A stretch of 64,000 bases of DNA from Echria macrotheca (taxonomy: Eukaryota; Ascomycota; Sordariomycetes; Sordariales; Schizotheciaceae), in NCBI GenBank assembly GCA_030411725.1, contig MU839828.1, positions 2,542,001 through 2,606,000 of the forward strand, read 5' to 3'. Numbering within the stretch: the stretch's first letter is position 1; each line of letters starts with the position of its first letter. Positions 36,750 to 45,296 of the stretch are shown here, one piece after another. A program made the translations under genes and the position numbers. The notes beneath the pieces were generated by a model, which worked only from the letters and a program-made list of their open reading frames with translations, was not told where the DNA came from and did not search any database.

Positions 36750-37664
36750 TCAACGACCCTTCTTCGCCTTCTTCGCCATCTTAGCCTGTAGCGCTTCAAA
36801 TTGCTCGTCTGAGATATCCGGTTCAACGTCTTTGGCTCCACGCTTTTTCGGTTTTGCACCGTATTTCTCAGCCAACTTGTCAAGCGCGATCGCTCGCGAT
36901 GCTTGGTTTCTCTGGATGAGCGCGGCGAGACCGGCCTCCGAGTCCTTCTTGGATTTCTTGCCTCGCAGTTTGTCATAAACCCCGAGCTCCTTTGCCAGTT
37001 CGTCAGCCTCCTTGCTCTCGCCCTGTGCTGCCTTGATGCGGGCCTGTTTGGACTTCTTGGTCTCCTTCGTATACTTCTTGTACGGTTCAACGTCACCGCT
37101 CTCGATGGCGTCGTCGATAATCTTCCGAATACGCTCGTCGTCCTCCAGCACATTACTGAGCATAACGTGCTCGTAGATGGCATCCATATCGCCTTCGAAC
37201 TCCTCGTACACCGCTAGGATGTCGTCCTTCTCCTCGTCAGACCCTTTGTATTCTGCTGCGAACTTGTTGATGGCATCTTCGGAGATCGCGTCTTGGAATT
37301 GTTCTCGGTAGTACTCGCTCCAGCTGAATCCTTCCGAATCTACAATGGCTTCCGATGTTGAGCCCGTCTCATCGTAGCGCTTTCGGCGTGCGGGGTCGGA
37401 AAGGACGGCATAGGCAAAGGCAATGCCTTGGAATTTTTCCTTTGCTTCATTCCTCTTGTCCTCAGATACTTTGTCTAAAATCGAAGTGTTAGCACCTGGC
37501 GCATTTCTATCCGAGGCAGCCTACCAACCTGGGTGATGCTTCAGGGCGGCTTTGCGATATGCCGATTTGACTTGGTCAGCGGTTGCTGAGCGATCAATCC
37601 CGAGTGCCTCATATGGGTCGATGACTGGCGGTTCGCCGTCGGTGAGATCATCGTGAGAAGCCAT
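36750..37664 (-). CDS. DNAJC9-type J-domain co-chaperone
   Basis: Exons are 37529-37664 and 36750-37474; the 54-nt intron has an unusual GTTGGT donor and a TTTTAG acceptor. Product is 286 residues. The J domain (~16-85) has the HPD motif at 44-46, completed across the splice, then FAYAVLSDPARRKRYD. After it come the features of the DNAJC9 group: AINKFAAEYKGSDEEKDDILAV, EGDMDAIYEHVML and DDERIRKIIDDAIESGDV, then a long charged helix and a Lys-rich tail. In animals DNAJC9 recruits Hsp70 and also binds histones H3-H4; whether the fungal protein does so is inference, supported by the conserved acidic middle region. It is divergently placed against the pyrimidine deaminase gene, with 269 bp between start codons. 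Confidence 0.93.
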
Positions 37665-37933
37665 TGGTGTTGCGCGCCGAATTTGACGTTGGAAATGTGT
37701 TGGACGCGACGACGCGTATGGTGGGGTTCTGCAGATGGGAAAGCTGGAGTGGGGCGGTTTCAGCTGCAAGTGCAGGGGCCGCTCTCTGCCAGCTGCCAAA
37801 CTCCGGCGGGACATGAACTGTCAGTCGGACGCTCCCGTGCCGTGCCCCTCGTTGTTCTCCCGCTTCCATCAACAAGCACAACTTTGTCTCTCATCGGCTG
37901 AATCTCGTCCTCTTCCTCCCAATAAGGTTAAAA
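37665..37933. promoter_or_regulatory. Shared divergent promoter region (J protein / deaminase)
   Basis: Only 269 bp separate the two start codons, so both promoters and 5' UTRs must lie here. No TATA box stands out. Bidirectional control is inference. Confidence 0.6.
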
Positions 37934-38461
37934 ATGGATGCTATACAACCGGGCGACCACAGGTCGTATATGCAGCTCACTCTCGACCTGGCACAAAAGT
38001 CACCGCCAAAACCAACCAATTACCGGGTCGGCGCCGTCCTGGTCGATTTGGCGTCGAATGCCATCCTCGCTACCGGCTACACCCTGGAGCTCCCAGGGAA
38101 CACGCATGCCGAGCAATGCTGCTTCGCCAAGCTTGCAGACCAACATGGCGTTCCCGAGGACCAGCTCAAGAGTGTGCTCCCGTCCAGCATGGCACTGTAC
38201 ACCACCGTCGAGCCCTGTTCGAAGAGACTGAGTGGCAACTTGCCCTGTGTTGAGCGAGTTCTGCGCCTGGCCGGGTCGATCCGGACTGTCTATGTCGGCG
38301 TCATGGAACCGGACACCTTTGTCAGTCACAACACGGGCAAACAGATGCTCCAGGATGCCGACATCGCCGTTGAACTTGTCCCGGGGCTCGAGTCCCAGAT
38401 ATTGGCCGTGGCTACAGCGGGTCATATAAAGAATAAGCCCAATCTGGAGACTCAGGTCTGA
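37934..38461 (+). CDS. Rib2-like pyrimidine deaminase (riboflavin pathway, probable)
   Basis: Single exon, 175 residues, cytidine/deoxycytidylate deaminase fold. The zinc site is His58 with catalytic Glu60 (NTHAE) and Cys95 and Cys105 (EPCSKRLSGNLPC). The motifs LELPGNTHAEQCC, YTTVEPCSKRLSGN and YVGVMEPDTFV are typical of fungal proteins related to the deaminase half of Rib2, which deaminates 2,5-diamino-6-ribitylamino-pyrimidinone phosphate in riboflavin synthesis. It has only this domain, without the pseudouridine synthase half present in yeast Rib2. The assignment is from motif resemblance; a nucleotide or cytosine-type substrate cannot be excluded. Confidence 0.85.
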   Translation: MDAIQPGDHRSYMQLTLDLAQKSPPKPTNYRVGAVLVDLASNAILATGYTLELPGNTHAEQCCFAKLADQHGVPEDQLKSVLPSSMALYTTVEPCSKRLSGNLPCVERVLRLAGSIRTVYVGVMEPDTFVSHNTGKQMLQDADIAVELVPGLESQILAVATAGHIKNKPNLETQV

Positions 38462-38679
38462 GCGGTATTCAACCGGCGCCATTGCCCGGCCTTCCGCGTA
38501 ATGATCCACCGCCCGTCATACCAGATGTCCCGGGCGGCATACTAGAATGCTCCGGCCCCGTTCCTCGCTCTGCCGAGCATGTCGTGTTAGAGTACAAGAA
38601 CCCTTGGGCGGTACTTTCTCTGGCGGGGGAAGTGGACAACCAAAACTCTCACCGTTGATAGAAGGAAATCAGTTCTACC

Positions 38680-39929
38680 ATGAAGGCATATTTGTCTCCG
38701 GCTCTCCTGGGGCTCCTCCAACTCGCTGGGAGTGGTCTAGTCGTGGGCCAATCCACAGCTGCTCAGCTTCCATGCCTCCAAGGTAAGGTTTAGCGTGTCG
38801 CGAACGCGAATAGCTGGCTAAAACACCTACCTTAGCAAGTGGTGGATGTTCTCGATCTCAGACCGTTCAGGCGCGATACTTCCCCGACCTCAAATCGCAA
38901 CGCGTGCTTGTCAAATATGGCCCCTTTCCTGTCCCGCCCATTGGCAACAGCCACACGATGGGCAACTTCACCCTGCCTATCCCGCTGCCATGCTCGAACT
39001 GCACAGTGACCCACGTTCTCGGCGGCCTTGAGTATCCCAATGGCACCACTGCGAACACCAACACGGGCATGTACCTTCATCACGCCGTTGTCTTCAACTA
39101 CAACGACCTCTCGGTGACATGCGCAGAGAGGAAAATCCCGGCTCCAGTATTCGCTTCTGGTAACGAGCGGACCGTTATCAGCCCTTCTCTCAGCGGGTTT
39201 GTTACCATCCTGGCATTTAACGGGAATTCACTAACTCTCCTTAGCACCAAGAAGGCCGGCATACCTATCAAGGATAATGACAAGTACTATCTGGTCGCCG
39301 AGCTCATGAACGAAGCCAACCAGACACGAGAGGTTTTTGTTACTGTCGACTGGGAGTACGTCCCATCACCCTCGGCCGACTTTCAGGTGATCACGCCCGT
39401 CTGGCTGGACGTAAACGGCACCTGCTTTGAGCATGGCTCTGAGGTCGAGGTGCCGGTCAACCAGACGACGTTCAGCCTGGTGATGAATCCAGCGTGGACT
39501 TCTCCTTTCGCTGGTGAAGTAGTGGAGATCATGTCCCACCTTCACGACGGCGGCCAAGATGTGCTGGTCTACAAAAACGGTGGCGTCGTGTGTAATGCCA
39601 AGGCGAGATACGGAGAGCGGCCGGGATACGTCTCCCCGGGAGATCACTCGGATCATCACCACGACGACGATGACCATGATCACGACGATCATGATCATGA
39701 ACACCACGGTGGACATGACAGTGTGAACACGCTTCAGAAACGTCATGAGGACCGCGTGCATATCTCGTCCATCAGTGGGTGTACGAATGTCGGCCGGATC
39801 GAAGTCGGTGACAAGTGGAGCGTCACGGCCGAATACAACCTCACCAGGAATATGCCCATGATGATGGGAGGTCATTATGAGCCGGTCATGGGGATTTCGG
39901 TGCTGTTTGTGGCGAAGGATACGAAGTGA
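38680..39929 (+). CDS. Secreted protein with PHM-like copper-ligand pattern and His/Asp-rich tract
   Basis: Exons are 38680-38782 and 38836-39929 (intron 53 nt, GTAAGG donor, CCTTAG acceptor); 398 residues. A signal peptide is likely (hydrophobic LLGLLQLAGSGLVVG, cut near 23). Many N-glycosylation sequons (NFT, NCT, NGT, NQT) support secretion. A His pair (His116-117 in MYLHHAVV), an HxH pair (His269 and His271 in MSHLHDGG) and a late Met (Met386 in GGHYEPVMG) follow the order of copper ligands in peptidylglycine alpha-hydroxylating monooxygenases. The third CuH-site His has no clear counterpart; His234 is the only His between the two motifs. A tract at 305-328 is almost wholly His and Asp, likely binding metal ions. 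No transmembrane segment or GPI signal is seen. Catalysis is inference; it may only bind copper. The gene lies 219 bp after the deaminase gene. Confidence 0.82.
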
Positions 39930-40045
39930 GGGCCTAAGTGCTAGGGTCCCCGAATTGTACGAGTGAATTGTGCGCTGGATGACGGATCTGGAAGGCAATC
40001 TCTAGTCTTTCATCTAAAAGTCTTCTTTCTAGTTGTATTCCGTGT

Positions 40046-41452
40046 TTAAATCTTCTCGCCTTCTAGGATGGGCCTCGCCTCCTCACTCCTCCACCAGCTC
40101 TTTTCATCACCTGGGTAGGAATACCGGTCCATACTCTCGGGCTTCATCTCGACGCTGTAGCCCGGATCCATTGGTGTTTGGTAGTAGCCATCCTTGATCA
40201 CAGATGGATGCAAGAAATGTTCATGCAGGTGATCGACATATTCCAGCAACGATCGCTTGCCACTCACGACCACGTAGTCGATGGTGCTCAGGTGCTGCGT
40301 GTATTCGGGCAGTCCGACACCGCCAGAATGAGGGACGACAGGCACGCCGTACTTCTTGGCCATGAGGAGAACAGCAAGCACCTCGTTGACGCCGCCAATC
40401 CGACAGGCGTCGATCTGGCAGATATCAATGGCGCCGGCCATGAGCAGCTGCTTGAAAACCACACGGTTCTGGCACATCTCGCCGGTGGCGACGCCAATCC
40501 CCAGCGGACGCAGCGCGTCGCGGACCGCCTTGTGGCCGAGGATGTCATCGGGCGACGTCGGCTCCTCGATGAACCAGGGCCGGAACTCGGCCAGCTGCGT
40601 CATGTACTCGATGGCCTCGGGCACCGACCAGATCTGGTTGGCGTCGACCATGAGGACGTTGCCGGCGTCGTAGCCGAGCACGTCGCGGGCGATGCGCAGC
40701 CGCCGCCGGTCCTGCTCGAGGTCGCCGCCGACCTTCAGCTTGAAGTGGCGGTAGCCGGCCGCGAGGGTCTCGGCGAGCAGCGCGCGCATCTTCGCCTCGT
40801 CGTAGCCGAGCCAGCCGGCCGAGGTCGTGTAGGCCGGCACCGCGCGGCTGGCGAGGGCGTCCTGCAGGCGGGCTTCCTTGTCTGGGGCGGCGGCTTCTAG
40901 CAGCGCGATGGCCTCCGCGGGGGTGATGGCGTCGGTGATGTAGCGGAAGTCGATGCAGTCGACGAGTTCCTGCGGCGTCATGTCGGCGACGATGCGCCAC
41001 ACGGGCTTGCCGAGGGACTTGGCCCAGAGGTCCCAGATGGCGTTGACCACGGCGCCGAGGGCGAGGTGGATCACGCCCTTTTCGGGGCCGATCCAGCGCA
41101 GCTGGCTGTCGTTGACTAGGTGGCGCCAGGTCTGGGACCAGTTGGATACGAGGCTCGAGAGGGTTCGGTTGCGGATGCGGTCGGCTACGTGGTTGATGGC
41201 TGCGCAGACGATGTCGTTGCCGCGGCCGATGGTGAAGGTCTTGGAGTTTGTTAGTGGGGAGATTAGGGGAGAGTGGTAAGTAAGGGGGGTGTGTACCATG
41301 CCATGGCCGCTTAAGGGGGAATCCGTCTCGAGAATGCAGTAGGCGGCGGAGTAGTCGCCGGCTGCATTCATGGCATCGGAGCCGGTTTTATCGAGGGACG
41401 TGGGGAAGCGGACATCGCGGGTTGTCCAGCCGGTGATGGTGATCTCGGCCAT
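40046..41452 (-). CDS. L-fuconate-type sugar acid dehydratase (enolase superfamily, ENOSF1-like)
   Basis: Dehydrates a sugar acid to its 2-keto-3-deoxy form; L-fuconate is the substrate of the best-known relatives. Exons are 41297-41452 and 40046-41239. The 57-nt intron (41240-41296) is in frame and lacks a stop, but has an ACTAAC branch site near its acceptor, and removing it restores the conserved GHGM-TFTIGRGNDIV junction. Product is 449 residues. Family hallmarks are LRWIGPEKGVIHLALG and the barrel motifs KLKVGGD (base Lys), VDANQ, FIEEP and TGE (three magnesium ligands), and PHSGGVG (catalytic His). This pattern fits the fuconate dehydratase subgroup rather than mandelate racemase. It is tail to tail with the secreted PHM-like gene (116 bp). 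Cytosolic or mitochondrial location is not evident. Confidence 0.93.
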   Translation of the reverse strand: MAEITITGWTTRDVRFPTSLDKTGSDAMNAAGDYSAAYCILETDSPLSGHGMVHTPLTYHSPLISPLTNSKTFTIGRGNDIVCAAINHVADRIRNRTLSSLVSNWSQTWRHLVNDSQLRWIGPEKGVIHLALGAVVNAIWDLWAKSLGKPVWRIVADMTPQELVDCIDFRYITDAITPAEAIALLEAAAPDKEARLQDALASRAVPAYTTSAGWLGYDEAKMRALLAETLAAGYRHFKLKVGGDLEQDRRRLRIARDVLGYDAGNVLMVDANQIWSVPEAIEYMTQLAEFRPWFIEEPTSPDDILGHKAVRDALRPLGIGVATGEMCQNRVVFKQLLMAGAIDICQIDACRIGGVNEVLAVLLMAKKYGVPVVPHSGGVGLPEYTQHLSTIDYVVVSGKRSLLEYVDHLHEHFLHPSVIKDGYYQTPMDPGYSVEMKPESMDRYSYPGDEKSWWRSEEARPILEGEKI

Positions 41453-43216
41453 GGTGTTGAGCTACGGTCTTGGCTTGGCGGCGGGAGGGGTCGTTGTAAA
41501 CAGGGGGTGATGAAGACAACCCGTTTTACCAATACGCAAATCACGGAACGAGCCTTTCACGAAGATGTTCAGGATTCAAGCTCCTGGCCTAGACTCGCCC
41601 TTCCCATTGACGCCATCCAGACTTTCTCGATAAGATGGATTGCTCCGACCGTCCTGGACACGGCACACAGTGAGGGGCAGAGCGAGCGGATGAGGGGAAT
41701 GAGGGGTCAAGTCCCACGCGCAAGGCAGTCAGGGGCTAGCGATTGATGGATAAATGAGGGGCATTGGCTCTGGTGCTGCTTGGTGGTAGGGGGGACTTCG
41801 TCGACAATCATGCCGAGTTTGCGGGCAGTAGACGGTAACTGCTAGCTTTCTGACATTGAGCTTCAACGAGGGCAAGCCTGGAAATGCCAGGCCGAATATG
41901 CTGCCAGTGTTGGTATCTTTGACTAAATACGAAAGTTTGCTATAAGTGACAAGCAGGGGTGAAGGCCTGGAAACTACCAGCTTGGACCAAGACGTCAACG
42001 GAGATACATAGTTCATGGGAACGAGATGGCTATTGTGGAGGTTCTTCTCTTCAGGCCGTCATAGGTAGAGTTGCAAAGACGCAACGAGCGGGCAAACATC
42101 CCCTGTCTCTGTCGACATTTATGGAGTAACTCTAGTATCCATGTTTGTCCAAAAGACATTCCTGTGTAGAGCTCGAGGCCCGAATGAGACATCTCCGAAT
42201 ACCGAGCGCCAAAACTCATCAGTGCACGGAAGAGGTCGAAGAGAAGGCTGGAAGGATCAAAAAGCGATCCGTGCGCGTCCCTGGCCAGCCACGTGAAGGG
42301 CAAAGGCTTCAACTCCAGGATCACTCTTCGTTCGGGCAACCAAGATGATTGTGTTTCTAGACTGGTCGACGTCCCAGCCCTTGGGATTGTACCCTCCATC
42401 ACAATGCCCGAAATCTGACTGGCGGACCAAGTGGGAGTCCGCGTGGCCGGTTAAACGGGAAAACACGCGCCACACAGACCGATTCAGACTCGCCATCCGC
42501 TGAACCTACTGAATCGCGTCGGTTCCGCCTCTCGATGCCGACCTGCCATTCCATCTTCGGTCGCTGGAGAGGCCCGGGAGCGATCGACAGACGGTATGAC
42601 CGAACTGGCAGCCTAGATAGGACATCCGCGCAGGCTTGGGGCTGGCTTGGACGAAAGACGGTTCACGTCACGGATGCGGAGCCGAGTCGTCCGCATCGTC
42701 GACGCCTGCATGGCAACCCCGCAAAACACACGGTTGGGGCAAAGGGCACGACCCGCAGCTGCCGGCCGCCCGAACTGGCGACGCTGGACGCGGATTCCCA
42801 GCCTCATGGCTAGCTGCAGATTTCACGCGCATCTTGCAGCTCTAGCGACGGCATGCTGAGGACGGCTGACCACTGAGGGCTAGCCGTTGCATGTTTGCCC
42901 GCATGGTGCCTCTCTTCAACTCTGGTTGACTCCATCTCGTCCAGCATCAACAGTCCCCTTCTGGCTGGTCTGGCCAGCTCGGGCCCGCGATCCCACAAAA
43001 GCCGAATGCCCTTTCAAGCTTTATGCCTGCGGGAGAAGCCTCCGCCCAGGCTTGGCCGGGGAGATGGCCATCTGCTGTCTGTCATTCTCGCAGCGTCATA
43101 TTTCTCAAACCGTGCCGGCCCTCGGGATATAAGCCAGAGATCAGCCCCTGCGTTCTGCTTCCGCGCTATATTGTCCACCACACTCGTCGCCTAAATTGGG
43201 CATTTCAGTATAAACA
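41453..43216. other. Divergent intergenic region
   Basis: About 1.76 kb between the starts of the dehydratase (-) and the uncharacterised protein (+). The frames (for example 42013-42402, -) carry no domain. A TATA-like element sits 85 nt upstream of the right-hand gene. Nothing else seen. Confidence 0.5.
43128..43132 (+). promoter_or_regulatory. TATA-like box of the 43217 gene
   Basis: TATAA at 43128-43132, 85 nt before the start codon at 43217. This is a plausible distance for a fungal core promoter with a short leader. Confidence 0.5.
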
Positions 43217-44389
43217 ATGGCACAAACGAAAGACGCCTTATTGGCTCCGCAGCAGCCTGCCATCAGGGCCCAGGTGCCCAGGCTGAGGAAGAAGCTCCAG
43301 AAGAGTGTCACAAAGCAGCAGAGCATCGGCGCGAGGCGGCTCGGCCCCGGCGCGTCCAATGAGGCGCTTGTCGACAATAAATGCGACACTGCAAACAAAC
43401 GGCTGCTGGCTCAGGCACAATCGTGTCTGCCGTCGCTCCCGGCGCACTCGCCCGATCATATCTTTGATTTCTTTCGAGGGCATGGCTGTCTCCATTACCA
43501 CCACCACGCCTCGCCATCTACCGAGTCTCTGCTCACTCCCCTAAACATAATCCCCGACTTCGCCCATCTCGCCGTCCGGGATCGGGATGCGCACCCTCGT
43601 CCCATCCAGCAGACACCGCGACCTAGCACCGACTCGCAGACACGTCCCCAGACAATGAGGCGTCGCGCAAAGACTCCCATCTTCTCTATAGGCCAGCTCG
43701 ACGCGATCCCCCGGCCCAGCGCTCACGCCAAGGTAGACAGCGTCGACCTCATTGCCGATCAATATCGAGCGCTTCTGGAGTCCCGCAATTCGGTTTACAG
43801 CGACTCCCACTCGGAACCTCCTCCGTCACGGCAGGGTGATGGCTCTAGCGGGTTTCCCCTGAGACGAGAACAGAGCTCGGACGAGCTCAACAGCGAGACG
43901 CCGATCCACGCCCCAAATCGCCCGGTAGCACCACCGCTCGGTGCGTCGCCAACGTCAGACGACGGCACGCTGGTCTCGTTCGAAGAGGAAACGGTCTATT
44001 TCAAGCCCGTCTCGTTCTCGCCGGAGCCCCTCTCGCCTCATCCGCAATTTGTCGAGCGGCCGTTCCCCAGCCCGTCGCCCCCCGCGCCGGACAATCTGAG
44101 TCTGCAGATATGTCTGGACCTGCTGACGCGCGACCTGTCGTCGGCACTGGCCAGCCGGCCCAGTCGGTCTACGCCCGAAACATCGGCGCTGCAGGTGTGG
44201 GTCATGATCGAGGCGTACGAGCGGCTCCGGGACCAGCTTGCAGGAGGACGAGTAGGCAGGGAGGAGCAGGGGCCGCTCGAGACCATGTTTGACATGTGGC
44301 TTGGGGCGCTGTATGCGGTGCATGATTCCCTCACGGGGAACAGCGAGAGCGACTATGAGGGGGAGTTGGTGATGGAGGAGTTGGATTAG
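43217..44389 (+). CDS. Uncharacterised fungal protein with conserved C-terminal helical region
   Basis: Single frame of 390 residues starting MAQTKDALLAPQQP in good context (AACAATGG). I do not recognise a named domain. The first ~110 residues are basic then mixed (RLRKKLQKS). The middle, from the internal MRRRAKTPIFSIGQLD (~146), is rich in Ser and Pro and probably disordered. The C-terminal ~100 residues look folded: LQICLDLLTRDLSSAL, then ETSALQVWVMIEAYERLRDQ and MFDMWLGALYAVHDSL, ending in an acidic tail. No signal peptide or membrane span is seen. Codon use is like its neighbours. A later start at the internal MRRRAKTP is possible. A regulatory or scaffold role would be a guess. Confidence 0.75.
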   Translation: MAQTKDALLAPQQPAIRAQVPRLRKKLQKSVTKQQSIGARRLGPGASNEALVDNKCDTANKRLLAQAQSCLPSLPAHSPDHIFDFFRGHGCLHYHHHASPSTESLLTPLNIIPDFAHLAVRDRDAHPRPIQQTPRPSTDSQTRPQTMRRRAKTPIFSIGQLDAIPRPSAHAKVDSVDLIADQYRALLESRNSVYSDSHSEPPPSRQGDGSSGFPLRREQSSDELNSETPIHAPNRPVAPPLGASPTSDDGTLVSFEEETVYFKPVSFSPEPLSPHPQFVERPFPSPSPPAPDNLSLQICLDLLTRDLSSALASRPSRSTPETSALQVWVMIEAYERLRDQLAGGRVGREEQGPLETMFDMWLGALYAVHDSLTGNSESDYEGELVMEELD

Positions 44390-45296
44390 AAATGATGATA
44401 CCAGTGATACCTTTGATGTGCCATGACGACGGCGTTGGTTTGAGTGCTGGTGGGGGTTTGGCTTTTGGTTCATACTGGCTTACATGGTTGAAAGAGGGGA
44501 CATGGTGAGGGTGGATGCATTTGGAGTCAGGGTTCTGATTGTTATTCGATTCTTGGATATACTTTGGTTAATTACATTTTGGTTTTTCATCAATAAACTT
44601 GGTGTCTTGGAAGTGACGTTGTCAACCGCGGCCGTTAGATCGACTATATCCCTTTGACAGATCGAGGGACTCTGCAGAGCGTTTTGGGACGGGGCTTACC
44701 TGCCCCGTAGCGGACCAAAGTGTTTTTGAAACTATTATTACGTCTCCCTAAATAAGTTTTTGGACTTGTGTTTTCACAAACCGCCTTTGAGAATTTTTAC
44801 GTGGCGTGTTAAGCGACAGCTATCCTCTCGTTACCTAGAGTATATTTTCCAGAGGGCTGATCTGGCTGGGGTATTTACCTACAAAATCTTAGTAGCAGAG
44901 AGCCCTCCCCAAATAATTTCCTAGAGTCCGTCGATTCAACGGAGTATATAGTTGATCTAACCGCCCCGATCATCGATACCCTCGGTGTCTTGGAAAGTGA
45001 CGTTGTCAACAGTTTCCACTCAGGAAGATCTCGGCATGGCGCTCGGCGACTTGTCCCGGCGCCGATCTGCCGCTCTGTAACGCCGAACCCCACAGTGGGG
45101 TTTTAGCGCTTCCGATTGCCGAGCAGCGAACGCCACCGACGTGGAACCCTGCCGACTTGGCGCCAACCCAACCCTGTGCTGCCTGCCTGCCTGGCACCTG
45201 GCGGCGGACACAAGATCCACTCGCTCAACACGCGACATCGCGATAGTACCGACAGCGACGCGACAACCACGCACGCACGCACGCACGGTCGGCGAG
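44390..45296. other. Intergenic region carrying a degenerate inverted-repeat element
   Basis: About 900 bp between the uncharacterised gene and RAD10. It contains the 44601-45010 repeat structure listed separately, and is AT-richer than the surroundings at 44720-44920. The right end (45011-45296) is GC-rich and should be the RAD10 leader. Confidence 0.6.
44601..45010. mobile_element. Degenerate TIR (MITE-like) element flanked by 26-27 bp direct repeats
   Basis: The sequence GGTGTCTTGGAAGTGACGTT begins a 26-bp repeat at 44601-44626 and recurs, with one extra A, at 44984-45010. Between them lie two long imperfect inverted arms, about 44628-44697 and 44895-44967. The best core pairs GTTAGATCGACTATAT on the left with the reverse complement of ATATAGTTGATCTAAC on the right. 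Many mismatches are C/T or G/A, as RIP would leave. The ~200-bp centre is AT-rich and has no coding capacity. The overall form suggests a small non-autonomous DNA element; the direct repeats are longer than usual target-site duplications. Confidence 0.55.

Noticed and set aside
40178..40900. 240-codon plus-strand frame
   Set aside because: Antisense shadow of the dehydratase gene with no family resemblance.
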